DNA of 64,000 bases from Oxalobacteraceae bacterium OTU3CAMAD1 (GTDB taxonomy: Bacteria > Pseudomonadota > Gammaproteobacteria > Burkholderiales > Burkholderiaceae_D): the NCBI GenBank assembly GCA_024123915.1, contig CP099650.1:4154001-4218000 (forward strand). Direction: 5' to 3'. Of this stretch, positions 1 through 8,610 are shown in pieces. Numbering within the stretch: position 1 is the stretch's first letter; each line of letters begins with the position of its first letter. The notes beneath the pieces were generated by a model. It was not told the DNA's origin, did no database searches, and saw only the letters and a list, made by a program, of their open reading frames with translations. Both the position numbers and the translations under genes were made by a program.

Positions 1-1669
1 CTGATTGGTCATAGAGCCGCGTCGAGGTGCCCGAGGCCGGCAGTTCGCGCGTATTCGAGTTCTCGGCACGGTCGCGGCGCAAACCGCCGGTGACGACCCA
101 CTTGTCCCATTTGAGTTGGTCCTGCAGGTAAAGCCCGGTCTGCTTGAGCGGGAAATAGTCGGCGCGTGGCGCGGCCGAGGCAACCGGGACCTGCGCGCCG
201 CCGTACACCGGGTTGTACAGGTCCAGGTTCGGCATCACGCCGATGTCGTACGGGTTGCGGTTGGTCGTTTTGTTGTCGGCGTAGTCCACCCCGATCAGGA
301 CGTTGTGCGTCATTCCGGCGGCCCGGAACGACGCCTGCGCGCGCGTATCTACTTGCAGGCCGCGCCAGGCGGAACTGGTGGGGAAGAAGAGGCGGGTGAC
401 GGAGCGCCCGTCGGCCAGCAGCGCGCGGGGGAAGACGTCGCCTTCGTCGCGTTTCAACTTGGTGTAGCGCAGGTTTTGCTGCACCGTCCACATGTCGTTG
501 AAGCGGTGCTCGAACTCGTAGCCCAGTGCATGGTTTTCGCGTTCCCAGCGGTTGTCCCTGCCGCCGAGGTTCACACTCGGATCGGGTTGTCCCAGCGCGC
601 CGGGATTTTGCAACTGGTTGCCCCAGGCGTAGGATTGATCGTCCTTCTGGTATTGGGCGAGCAGGGTCAACCGGGTATCGGCGCCGGGCTGCCAGGTCAG
701 CGCCGGCGCCACATAGACGCGGTCATCGCGGTCGAGATCGAGTCGGGTGCCGGATTTGCGTCCCAGCACGGTGACGCGGTAGGTCCACTCGCCGCGCTCG
801 TCCAGCGCGCCGCCGACATCGGCCTTGATCTGTTTGCGGTCATAGGTGCCGTACTCGACGCCGATCTCGCGCACGGCGGTGGCCGAAGGACGCTTGGAGA
901 CGGCGTTGATCATGCCGCCCGGCGGCGACTGGCCGTACAGCACCGAGGCCGGTCCGCGCAGCACTTCCAGGCGTTCCAGGCCGTACGGCTCGATGGGCGC
1001 GGCATAGGCACGGCCGGAGGTTAGCAGGCCGTCGCGGAAAATGCCGGCGTTGCCCAGGTCGAAGCCGCGCAGCATCGAAAATTCGTCGACCGCCCAGGGT
1101 TTCATATTCGGCGTTACGCCGGCGGTGTAGCGCAGCGCCTCATCCAGGGTCTCCACCTTGCGGTCGGCCAGCTCGTCGGCGGTGACCACCGATACCGATT
1201 GGGGATTTTCGATCAGGCGGCTGTCGGTCTTGGTCGCCGTGGCGCTGCGTCTGGCGACATAGCCGTCGACATGGCCCAGGGCCGCTTCACGCTCGGCTCG
1301 CACCTCCACCGCCGGCAGCGCGACGGCGGCGTCCGGGCGCGGCGCGGCGACCGGCGCGGCGCCTTCCTTCAGGACATAGCGTCCGTCTCCTTGCCGCACG
1401 GCGTCCAGCCCACTGCCTTTCAGCAGGCGGTTCAACGCGTCCTGCGGTGCCAGCGTGCCTTGCAAGCCGGCACTGGTCTTGCCGGCGGTTAGCGCGCCGT
1501 CGGCGGCGATGTACACGCCCGATTCGGCGGCGAAGCGCGCGATGGCGGCACTTAACGGGCCGGCAGGGATGTTGTAGGAACGAGGGGCGGCGTCAGCGGC
1601 GAAGGCCGGGGCGGTCATGGCGGCGACCATCAGGCCGGCCAGGGCGTGTTGTGCGAAATGGGATGTCAT
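1..1669 (-). CDS. TonB-dependent siderophore receptor, 3' end cut by window edge
   Basis: Outer-membrane ferric-siderophore receptor of the FecA/FpvA type with an N-terminal signalling domain. The reading frame starts at 1669 with a signal peptide ending near AFAADA. A secretin/TonB short N-terminal (STN) domain follows at roughly residues 25-80 (SYNIPAGPLSAAIARFA). Next comes a plug domain (SRLIENPQSVSVVTADEL, then LEVLRGPASVLYGQSPPGGM), and then beta-barrel strands that stay open to base 1. The STN domain is the part that contacts a FecR protein in this family, and fecR lies 87 bp upstream on the same strand. The gene is therefore the sensory and transport component of a FecI/FecR surface-signalling system. 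The ligand cannot be read from the sequence, and the barrel's C-terminus is outside the window. Confidence 0.93.
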   Translation of the reverse strand, partial: MTSHFAQHALAGLMVAAMTAPAFAADAAPRSYNIPAGPLSAAIARFAAESGVYIAADGALTAGKTSAGLQGTLAPQDALNRLLKGSGLDAVRQGDGRYVLKEGAAPVAAPRPDAAVALPAVEVRAEREAALGHVDGYVARRSATATKTDSRLIENPQSVSVVTADELADRKVETLDEALRYTAGVTPNMKPWAVDEFSMLRGFDLGNAGIFRDGLLTSGRAYAAPIEPYGLERLEVLRGPASVLYGQSPPGGMINAVSKRPSATAVREIGVEYGTYDRKQIKADVGGALDERGEWTYRVTVLGRKSGTRLDLDRDDRVYVAPALTWQPGADTRLTLLAQYQKDDQSYAWGNQLQNPGALGQPDPSVNLGGRDNRWERENHALGYEFEHRFNDMWTVQQNLRYTKLKRDEGDVFPRALLADGRSVTRLFFPTSSAWRGLQVDTRAQASFRAAGMTHNVLIGVDYADNKTTNRNPYDIGVMPNLDLYNPVYGGAQVPVASAAPRADYFPLKQTGLYLQDQLKWDKWVVTGGLRRDRAENSNTRELPASGTSTRLYDQS

Positions 1670-1756
1670 GCGTACTTTCGGAAAATGGGAAATAGCTGTC
1701 TTCAATCTGCTTTCCGAACAACATCCAAAAAAGGGAACCGAATTCCGAAATTATTT

Positions 1757-2764
1757 TTACCTATCGTCCTGGCGGGCCTCGACCGTGACCCACCACGGCA
1801 GCACGAAACGCGCCCGCACCGGCAAAGCCGCCTCCAGCATCGCCAGCGCCTGACTGGTGTCTCGCACCGGGAAACCGCCCACCACGCGCAGCCCGGCAAT
1901 GGCTGGATCGCAGCCCAGATGGCCGCGACGGTAGCGCGCCAGTTCGGCCAGGAACTGTTCCAGCGGCATGTCTTCGGCGACCAGCATGCCTTGCGTCCAG
2001 GCCTGGCGCGTGGCAGGCAGCGCGGCCGGGGCCGAAATGTCGCCTTGCGAGAACCTGACTTCCTGACCAGCATCGATTACACGGCGCGGCGAGTCCCGGT
2101 CAAACGGCGTGATCTCGACGCGGCCCTGGCTTACGCCGACTTGGGTATGACCATCGAACTGACGGACCCCGAAGCGTGTGCCCAGCGCGCGCATGCCCCC
2201 ATGGGGGCTATGCACGACGAACGGGCGGGGCGATTGACGGGTGTCTGGATGGGTTTCGATCAACACCTCGCCTTTATGCAGCACCAGCAGGCGCAGGCCG
2301 CCGTCGAAGCGTTCGTCGACGGCGGTATCGGTATTGAGCCAGAGCCGGGTGCCGTCCGCCAGTACCACATTGCGGCTTTCGCCCACGCCGGTCCGATGCG
2401 TCGCGCCCAAGCCGGCGATGGTCGTGCGCACCTCGTCCTGGCGGGACAGTTGCCAGCCCAAACCGACGGTGGCGGCGGTCAACACAAGTGTCTTGATCAG
2501 CTTGCGGCGCCGGCGCAGTTGGCTGGCTGCGTGCAGCGCGGAAGTTGCCGCTTCCGGTGCTTCCCTGGCAATGGAAACACCCTGGCTGATGGCCTCAACG
2601 CGGGCCCAGGCCCGGCGATTGCCGGCGTCGCTGGCGAGCCAGTCCTGCCAGCGACGCCGTTCGTCATCCTCGACCTTTCCCGAGCGGAAAACGGCAAACC
2701 ATTCGGCCGCCTGTTCCAGCGTGTCGAAGGGAATATCCTGCGTGGTGTCGTGGCTGCGGCGCAT
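1757..2764 (-). CDS. fecR: FecR-family anti-sigma factor / sigma regulator
   Basis: Inner-membrane regulator that transmits the receptor's occupancy signal to the ECF sigma factor. 335 residues, the usual FecR size. The N-terminal cytoplasmic domain (residues about 15-60, DUF4880-like, EQAAEWFAVFRSGKVEDDER) is followed by a basic stretch and one membrane segment (LIKTLVLTAATVGLGWQL, about 88-106). The periplasmic FecR domain is at about 115-230 (GESRNVVLADGTRLWLNTDT, RALGTRFGVRQF). A C-terminal STN-binding region follows. It starts 18 bp after the fecI stop and precedes the receptor gene, the canonical fecI-fecR-receptor order. Whether it acts as an anti-sigma factor or an activator cannot be decided from sequence. 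Confidence 0.93.
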   Translation of the reverse strand: MRRSHDTTQDIPFDTLEQAAEWFAVFRSGKVEDDERRRWQDWLASDAGNRRAWARVEAISQGVSIAREAPEAATSALHAASQLRRRRKLIKTLVLTAATVGLGWQLSRQDEVRTTIAGLGATHRTGVGESRNVVLADGTRLWLNTDTAVDERFDGGLRLLVLHKGEVLIETHPDTRQSPRPFVVHSPHGGMRALGTRFGVRQFDGHTQVGVSQGRVEITPFDRDSPRRVIDAGQEVRFSQGDISAPAALPATRQAWTQGMLVAEDMPLEQFLAELARYRRGHLGCDPAIAGLRVVGGFPVRDTSQALAMLEAALPVRARFVLPWWVTVEARQDDR

Positions 2765-2782
2765 CGGCGGCTTTCGCTCCGC

Positions 2783-3316
2783 TCAGGCCAGCGCGGCGCG
2801 GAACGTCGCGCCCGCTGCCAGGCAATGCAGCATGGCCTGCGCCATATACTTTTTGACCATGCGCTCGGAGACGCAGAGGCGCTCGCCAATTTCGGCGTAG
2901 GTCAGGTCGTGCAGTTGCGCCAGCAGGACAGCCGCGCGGGGTTTCTCGGCCAGGCTGGCGAGGATGCGATCGACCTCCATCAGCGTTTCCACGATGATGG
3001 CCTGATGCTCGGCCGAAGGCTGGAAGGCCTCGGGGCGCTCCATCATGACCGCCAGCCAGGCGCGCTCGATTTCCTCGCGGCGCCAATGGTCGATCACCAG
3101 GCCCTTGGCGATCGTGGTGAGGTAGGCGCGTGGATTTTGGCCTGCGTCGAGCTTGCGCGGACGGACCAGCAGGCGCAGAAAGGTGTCCTGGGTCAAATCT
3201 TCGGCGGTGAAAGCGCATCCCAGCTTCTTGCGCAGCCACGCGTGCAGCCAGCCGTGGTGGTCGGCATACAGCGCGTGCAACGGCTGTGGTTGCGCAATCG
3301 AGTTGTAGCCCGCCAT
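2783..3316 (-). CDS. fecI: FecI-type ECF sigma factor
   Basis: Extracytoplasmic-function sigma factor expected to direct transcription of the adjacent receptor. Sigma region 2 is visible as YADHHGWLHAWL and LTQDTFLRLLVRP, with the region 2.4 segment RAYLTTIAKGLVIDHWRR. Region 4 is LTYAEIGERLCVSERMVKKYMAQA. I start it at the ATG at 3316 (MAGYNSIAQ), which has an AGGGCGA ribosome-binding site. Two further in-frame ATGs at 3337 and 3352 fall at the edge of, or inside, the Fur box at 3338-3356, so they would put the start codon within the operator. The resulting 177 residues fit the FecI family. Iron-dependent repression by Fur is inferred from that box. Confidence 0.92.
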   Translation of the reverse strand: MAGYNSIAQPQPLHALYADHHGWLHAWLRKKLGCAFTAEDLTQDTFLRLLVRPRKLDAGQNPRAYLTTIAKGLVIDHWRREEIERAWLAVMMERPEAFQPSAEHQAIIVETLMEVDRILASLAEKPRAAVLLAQLHDLTYAEIGERLCVSERMVKKYMAQAMLHCLAAGATFRAALA

Positions 3317-3337
3317 GTGATGTCGCCCTGGACGCAT

Positions 3338-3356
3338 GAGAATAATTCTCATTATT
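3338..3356. promoter_or_regulatory. Fur box upstream of fecI
   Basis: The minus-strand 19-mer AATAATGAGAATTATTCTC matches the classical Fur consensus GATAATGATAATCATTATC at 15 of 19 positions by eye. It sits about 20 bp upstream of the chosen fecI start, where Fur-Fe(II) would block RNA polymerase. This explains regulation of fecI-fecR-receptor by iron starvation. Confidence 0.85.
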
Positions 3357-3401
3357 ATATAGCCGTTCAGTGATGCGGTACAAGTCGGGCCCCGGCCCGC
3401 A

Positions 3402-3425
3402 GCGTCGCCGCTAGCGCGGCGACGC
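3402..3425 (-). terminator. GC-rich hairpin just after the GH43 stop codon
   Basis: A perfect 10-bp inverted repeat (GCGTCGCCGC / GCGGCGACGC) with a 4-base loop lies 9 bp past the stop of the minus-strand GH43 gene and before the fecI promoter. There is no T-run after it. It could terminate or stabilise the receptor-GH43 mRNA, but it is not a textbook intrinsic terminator. Confidence 0.45.
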
Positions 3426-3433
3426 GCACCCGT

Positions 3434-5098
3434 TCAATCCGCCCCGGAGGACTGCACGTAGGGGCCGATGACGACGCCGACAAAGCCCTTGGCTTTTTGC
3501 GTGGACAGGAATGTCACGTCGACGTCCTTCTTGAGCGCTTTGACCTGCCCGCCGCTGCGGTAGCTGTAGGCGGAGCGGCCGCCGCGCATCTCCACGATCA
3601 GCTCGACACGCTTGTCCGTCACCGGCGCCGATTCCAGCAAGGTTTCCTTGCCATCCTCGTACTTGACCAGCGCAACCATGCGGCGGCCGGCCGTTTGCGT
3701 CACGCCCAGGAACAGGTAGTTCGCATCGTTCTGGATGGCGATCAGGCCGGCGCGGTCGCCGTCGCGCCGTGGCGCGTAGTCGACCACGGTCGACACCGTC
3801 GCGTCATGGTGTTGCTGGCGACGGCCGATGAAGCCCGGCACACCGTCAAGCTTGCCCAGCGGCTGGCCGGAGTTCAGCACCAAGTCGCCCTTGTCGATCT
3901 TGTACAGCTGGCCGCGCGGCGTGCGCATGCCGATCCAGGCGGCGGAGAGGGGCTTGTCGAACTCGTCGACGTAGCTGAAGTCGCCGTTCATCGGCAGCGC
4001 GGGCGCCGGCTGGGCAGGGAGTTTGGGCTTGGCCAAGGTGTAGGGCACGGGCTTGCCCTGCTCGAGGATCATCGGCCAGCCGTCTTTCCACGTCACCGGC
4101 AGCAGGAAGGTTTCACGACCGATATTATAGAAATTGCCGGGGTAGGGGCGGGTGGCCAGGAAAACCGCCCACCAGTCGCCCTGCTGGGTCTGTACCAGCT
4201 TGGCGTGGCCGGTCGTGGTGACCGGATTGGTGCGCGCCGGATCCAGATCGCGCTGGGTCAGGATCGGATTGGCCGGTCCGGGCACATACGGGCCCATGAC
4301 GTCCTTGGAGCGCAGAATCACTTCGGAGTGGTTGTCCCCGGTCCCGCCTTCCGCGCACATCAGATAATAGTAGCCATCCTTCTTCAACAGATGCGGACCT
4401 TCGATCCAGATCGGATTCTTGGCCGGCACCACGCCGCCGTCGATCAGCACCTTCGGCGTGCCGATGCGCTGGAAGCTGGCCGGGTCGATCTCCGTGATCC
4501 AGATGGCGCGGTGGCCGTCGTAGCGCGGCGTGCCCACGGGCGCGTCGTTGTGGACCACATAGGCCTTGTCGCCGTCCCAGAAGATCGACGGGTCGATGCC
4601 ATTCAAACCTTTGATGGTGACCGGTTGGGACCAGGGGCCGGACGGCTTATCCGCCGTGATGACGAAGTTGCCCATGCCGCCGGGGCAGCTGGAGCAGGTG
4701 GTGATGATGTAGTAGCGCCCGTTGTGGAACGAGATGTCCGGCGCGTAGATGCCCTGCGAACCGCGCACGCCGGTGAAGTCGACCTGTTCCGGCCGATCCA
4801 GCGCGTTGCCGATCTGCGTCCACGTGACCATGTCCCTGGAATGCATGATCGGCAGGCCCGGGAAGTTGGTGAACGAGGAATTGACGATGTAGTAGTCGTC
4901 GCCCACGCGGGCGATTGACGGGTCGGGGAAATATCCCGACAGGATGGGGTTGAGGAACTCGCCGGCGCGCGGCTTGGCCTGCTCCTGCGATTTGCCCGCG
5001 TAGCTGAAGCGCTCGAAGCGCGCGCTCGCGGCGGTGTCGGCGGCGTACGCCCCCGACACCGCGCACAGTGCCGCGACAAGTAAGATTTTCTGTTTCAT
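3434..5098 (-). CDS. Secreted glycoside hydrolase family 43 (beta-xylosidase / alpha-L-arabinofuranosidase type)
   Basis: Predicted to release arabinose or xylose from plant arabinoxylan or arabinan. 554 residues with an N-terminal signal peptide (MKQKILLVAALCAVSGAYAA). The five-bladed GH43 propeller covers about residues 48-345. The three family-defining acids are visible: general base Asp59 (YFPDPS), pKa-modulating Asp169 (GIDPSIFW) and general acid Glu233 (WIEGPHLL). Residues about 375-554 (VDEFDKPLSAAWIGMRTP onward) look like the C-terminal concanavalin-like beta-sandwich common in GH43 xylosidases. An AGGGTTA ribosome-binding site precedes the ATG. It is 30 bp downstream of a TonB-dependent receptor gene and surely co-transcribed with it. 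The exact substrate and GH43 subfamily are not determined here. Confidence 0.9.
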   Translation of the reverse strand: MKQKILLVAALCAVSGAYAADTAASARFERFSYAGKSQEQAKPRAGEFLNPILSGYFPDPSIARVGDDYYIVNSSFTNFPGLPIMHSRDMVTWTQIGNALDRPEQVDFTGVRGSQGIYAPDISFHNGRYYIITTCSSCPGGMGNFVITADKPSGPWSQPVTIKGLNGIDPSIFWDGDKAYVVHNDAPVGTPRYDGHRAIWITEIDPASFQRIGTPKVLIDGGVVPAKNPIWIEGPHLLKKDGYYYLMCAEGGTGDNHSEVILRSKDVMGPYVPGPANPILTQRDLDPARTNPVTTTGHAKLVQTQQGDWWAVFLATRPYPGNFYNIGRETFLLPVTWKDGWPMILEQGKPVPYTLAKPKLPAQPAPALPMNGDFSYVDEFDKPLSAAWIGMRTPRGQLYKIDKGDLVLNSGQPLGKLDGVPGFIGRRQQHHDATVSTVVDYAPRRDGDRAGLIAIQNDANYLFLGVTQTAGRRMVALVKYEDGKETLLESAPVTDKRVELIVEMRGGRSAYSYRSGGQVKALKKDVDVTFLSTQKAKGFVGVVIGPYVQSSGAD

Positions 5099-5128
5099 AT
5101 TAACCCTAAAAGTGCGGCACCGGCGGCC

Positions 5129-8100
5129 TTAGAACTTCATGCGCAGGCCGAGCGCGAAGGTACGGCCCGGATCGTACTGCGACATCGTCGCGTTCGGGAA
5201 CTGGAAGTATCCGCGACGCTTGGCCTTGTTCAGGTTGACGATGTCGAAGGTGATCATCGGCAGGCCGTCGCGGTCGAACACCTGGTCCAGCTCGATGCTC
5301 GACGAGAAGTCCCACTGCTTGTAGGTGTCGCTGAACAGCGCCGCCTGGGTGATGCCGCTCTGGTTCGCCGTCGCCACCTGGCTGCCCTGCGAGTAGGTGT
5401 GCATGAAGCGCGCCATGTAGCCGTGGTTCTCGTAGTAGACGCCGAAGTTGTTGGTCTTCTTCGGCACGCCCAGCGCGATGAAACCTTTCGAGCCTTCGCC
5501 GCTGGCCTTCTGGTTGATCAGGGTCAGCGTTTCGTTGAAGCCGAAGCCCTTGATCGGCAGCCACTTGTCGAGCGGCTGGACCCAGCCCACTTCCAGGCCG
5601 CGGATGCGCAGGATGCCTTCGGCGTTGCGCGGACGGGTCATTACAACGGTGGCCACGTCCGGGCCGCCGCGCGAATCGATCGCCAGCTGCTGCGTCGGAA
5701 TCAGGGTGCCGTAGTTGATGCCGTACTGCGCCAGCGCGGAGAATGGCAGGGTGACGTTCTCGTCGACGGTGAAGCCGTTGACGCGCTTCTGGAAGCCGGT
5801 CACCGACACATAGCCTTCGCGGCCGGTGTACCAGTCGATGCCCAGGTCGATGTTATCCGACAGGTAAGGTTTCAGGTTCGGATTGCCCTGGGTGCCGGTG
5901 TCCGCCGAGACGCCGGAGAAATTGACGCCAGGACGCAGCGAGTTCGGATTGACGCGCGTCATGCTGCGCGACAGGGCGGCGCGCACCACCACGTCCTTCA
6001 TCACGTCGACGGCGATGGTGCCGGACGGCAGCGTGTTGCTGTACTCCGAATCCTGGTAGACCCACGAATCGATGTTCGGATACTTGCTGCCGTTCAGCGG
6101 CAAGGTGGCGTTGCGCGGATCGCTGAAGGAATTGCGCGAACCGACCTGCTGTTGGGTGCGGACGTAGCGCACGCCCACGTTCCAGCGGGTATTGAAGCCG
6201 GCCGGCGCCAATTCGCCGCTCGCCTCCAGATAGACCGCCTTCGACTTCTCGCGGATGTAGCCGGCGCTGGCGCCGGTCGACGAGGCGCCCGTGTCCGGCG
6301 CGTTGCTGTTGAAGAAGTTGTAGTTGGAATCCTGGCGGAAGCGATCCCAATCCAGCGCCAGGTTGCCGTACTGGCCAGGCGTCAGATAGCTCGGCAGCGC
6401 GGCGTTGGTGATCAGCGAACCCTGGTAGGTAAGCGGCGCGGTCTGGCCGGCCGTGTAGCCGGTGCCGTAGCCCGGGTACAGCGCGGCGGCGCTGGCGCCA
6501 GGCGTGCTGGCGCCGTTGCATGGCGGCGCGCCGTTCGGGCCTTGCAGGAACACCGATGGATTGTTGCCGCAGACGGCGGCCTGCCAGGCGGCGGAATTAT
6601 CCTGGCCGCGGATGGTGCGGTCGATATCGTCCCAGGCGAATCCGCCCTTGACGGTCAGCTTCTTGTCGCCCCAGGCCAGGTTGGTGTGGAAGCCCTTGGT
6701 CTCGGTTTCGCGCAACTCGTTCTGGACGTTGACACGGCCGCCGACCCACTGGTAGTTGGCCGGGTTGTTCAGGTCCATGTTCGAGACGATGGACGGCACG
6801 CCGCCGTTGTTCGCGTAGGTGATCGTGTTGCCGCTGTTGGGCGCGGTGATCGGCATGACCGTCGGCGCCTCGTGGGTGAAGCGGCTGCGGTTCCAGTTAC
6901 CGGCGACGTCGAGCGACAGCTTCGGCGTGATCTTCCACTCCATGCCCGGGTTGATGCCCAGCAGGTCGACCTTGTCCTTGCGCGGGCCGAACTCGATGAA
7001 ATTGAGCGCGTTGGCGAAGGTGCCGGAGGTCACCGTGCAGCCGTTGGTGCAATCGGTCTTGTCGACTTTCATGTTCAGCGGAATGGCGCCGTTGTTACGC
7101 ACGGCCCAGGTGTAGCCGTTGCGCGTCATGTCGTCATCCTTCTTGCTGTACATGGTGTCCAGGTAGAAGTGCAGATCCTGCGTCGGACGGTACTCGGCGG
7201 CGAACACGCCGGAGATCTTGTCCTTGGTGCCGTAGTACTCCATGGTGCGGCCCAGACGCGGAATGATAGCGTTGTCAATCTGGCCGATCGTCAAGCCGGG
7301 ATTGTTCGCCAGCAGGAAGGCCTCGTTGATCGGCGTACCCGCCACCAGGCCGTTGCCGGCGCCGGCCGGCACGGTGGCCGGGATGGTCCAGTTGCCACCG
7401 CCGGTGTTGTTGCGGGTCGGCGAGCTGCTCTGCGACGCGGTCAGGTTGGGATTGGTCCAGCCGACGGTCTCGAAGCCGGTGGTGCGAGCCTGCTGGCGCG
7501 AGAACGAAATGCCGCCCAGGATACCGAACTTGCCGTCCCAGGTATTGCTGGCCAGGATATTGCCGCGCATGCCGGCCTTGTCGGCGATCTGCTGCTTGGT
7601 GCCGGTCAGGCCCATGGACAGCTGCTTGCCTTCCTTGTCGAACGGCCGCGCGCTGCGCAGGTTGACGACGCCGGCGGCGCCGCCCTCGATCTGGCCGGCG
7701 GTCGGGCTCTTGCTGACGGTGAGCTTGGTGAACAGGTCGGTCGGCAGCAGGTCCAGATCGACTTCGCGGTTGGTGTTGGCGCCGTCGATCGGGCCGGACG
7801 ACGCCACGGCGATCGGGGAATTGTTCAGCAAAATCTTGGTGAACGACGAGCCCAGGCCACGGATCTGGATGGTCATGCCTTCGCCGGTGACGTCGCGCGA
7901 CACGCCGACGCCGGGAACGCGGCTGAGCGACTCGGCCAGGTTTTTGTCCGGGAATTTACCGAAATCCTCGGCGTTGATCGAATCCTGGAAGCCGACGGCT
8001 TGCTTCTTGTCGCGCGCGGAAGACAGCAAGCTGTTGCGGTAGCCGGTGACCTGGACGCTGGTGATCGGCGCCTCGGCGGTGGTGGCGGCAGGGGTGGCTG

Positions 8101-8218
8101 CGGTCGTCTCGGTGGCGGGGGCGGGGGCGGTTTGCTGGGCGTATGCCTGGGCGATCATACTGGCCATGACGGTCAGTCCAAGCGCGGCGCGCCGGCTGGC
8201 GGTCGTTCGTTGATTCAT
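5129..8218 (-). CDS. TonB-dependent outer-membrane receptor, carbohydrate type
   Basis: 1029-residue outer-membrane transporter, likely for oligosaccharides made or trimmed by the co-transcribed GH43. A signal peptide (ending near IAQAYAQQ) is followed by a Pro/Ala/Thr-rich linker and a TonB-box-like segment (ITSVQVTGYR). The plug domain (INAEDFGKFPDKNLAESLSR, then VRIP-type motifs ending in GGAAGVVNLRSARPFD) and a long 22-strand-type barrel follow, ending in the typical terminal phenylalanine (LGLRMKF). It lacks an STN domain, unlike the receptor at the left edge, and so is not expected to signal through FecR. AGGAG lies upstream of the ATG. The Asn- and Gly-rich extracellular loops resemble those of sugar-specific receptors in Xanthomonas and Caulobacter loci. 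That role is inferred from context. Confidence 0.9.
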   Translation of the reverse strand: MNQRTTASRRAALGLTVMASMIAQAYAQQTAPAPATETTAATPAATTAEAPITSVQVTGYRNSLLSSARDKKQAVGFQDSINAEDFGKFPDKNLAESLSRVPGVGVSRDVTGEGMTIQIRGLGSSFTKILLNNSPIAVASSGPIDGANTNREVDLDLLPTDLFTKLTVSKSPTAGQIEGGAAGVVNLRSARPFDKEGKQLSMGLTGTKQQIADKAGMRGNILASNTWDGKFGILGGISFSRQQARTTGFETVGWTNPNLTASQSSSPTRNNTGGGNWTIPATVPAGAGNGLVAGTPINEAFLLANNPGLTIGQIDNAIIPRLGRTMEYYGTKDKISGVFAAEYRPTQDLHFYLDTMYSKKDDDMTRNGYTWAVRNNGAIPLNMKVDKTDCTNGCTVTSGTFANALNFIEFGPRKDKVDLLGINPGMEWKITPKLSLDVAGNWNRSRFTHEAPTVMPITAPNSGNTITYANNGGVPSIVSNMDLNNPANYQWVGGRVNVQNELRETETKGFHTNLAWGDKKLTVKGGFAWDDIDRTIRGQDNSAAWQAAVCGNNPSVFLQGPNGAPPCNGASTPGASAAALYPGYGTGYTAGQTAPLTYQGSLITNAALPSYLTPGQYGNLALDWDRFRQDSNYNFFNSNAPDTGASSTGASAGYIREKSKAVYLEASGELAPAGFNTRWNVGVRYVRTQQQVGSRNSFSDPRNATLPLNGSKYPNIDSWVYQDSEYSNTLPSGTIAVDVMKDVVVRAALSRSMTRVNPNSLRPGVNFSGVSADTGTQGNPNLKPYLSDNIDLGIDWYTGREGYVSVTGFQKRVNGFTVDENVTLPFSALAQYGINYGTLIPTQQLAIDSRGGPDVATVVMTRPRNAEGILRIRGLEVGWVQPLDKWLPIKGFGFNETLTLINQKASGEGSKGFIALGVPKKTNNFGVYYENHGYMARFMHTYSQGSQVATANQSGITQAALFSDTYKQWDFSSSIELDQVFDRDGLPMITFDIVNLNKAKRRGYFQFPNATMSQYDPGRTFALGLRMKF

Positions 8219-8336
8219 TGCGGTCTCCTGTTTTTTATCGGTACTGGCGTGTTTTTCCTGTTTTTTTTCAACACGACAGCGCCAAGTCTAGGAGGCGGCT
8301 TGAGCAAAGTCAACAACTTCAAACAAAATTTGATAA

Positions 8337-8561
8337 GCGCAACCATTTTGAACAACACAAGCGCGGGCGGGGTGCGGGTCTATGTTATGCGGTAAGGAAA
8401 CGAAGTGTGAAGCGCGGCGTGATAAGCGTAACCATTTGGCGCGCATGCACACCGGGGTCAGGTCCGACATTCGGACAGGAGCTGGACAGTAAAGCGTTCT
8501 ACTGCCCAGACCGTGTCCGAATGTCGGACCTGACCCCCGTCGGGGGAGGCGTAACCATTTG
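8337..8561. repeat. Three direct copies of GCGYAACCATTT in the receptor/rlhA spacer
   Basis: Near-identical 12-13-mers occur at 8337-8350, 8426-8438 and 8549-8561. The first two share a longer context (GATAAGCGYAACCATTTKG). All lie upstream of the minus-strand receptor gene. They may be regulator half-sites or remnants of a repeated element. The remainder of 8219-8610 shows no credible gene. Confidence 0.5.
8454..8537. repeat. Large perfect inverted repeat (REP-like hairpin)
   Basis: Arms at 8454-8476 and 8515-8537 are a perfect 23-bp inverted repeat beginning GGGGTCAGGTCCGACATT. The 38-base loop contains a smaller inverted repeat (CAGTA at 8487-8491, TACTG at 8500-8504). It sits downstream of rlhA (minus strand) and upstream of the receptor gene. 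The architecture suits an interspersed extragenic palindrome that could also serve as an rlhA transcription end. No second copy was seen in this window. Confidence 0.7.
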
Positions 8562-8610
8562 CCGGGGTATTTCGGGATGGGGCGGCCATCCCGAGCTTGG
8601 GGGAGGTGAC

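Noticed and set aside
5399..8395. 998-codon plus-strand frame
   Set aside because: It is fully antisense to the TonB receptor gene, which has a signal peptide, plug and barrel motifs. The antisense product is Val/Arg/Ala-rich with no domains, an effect of high GC.
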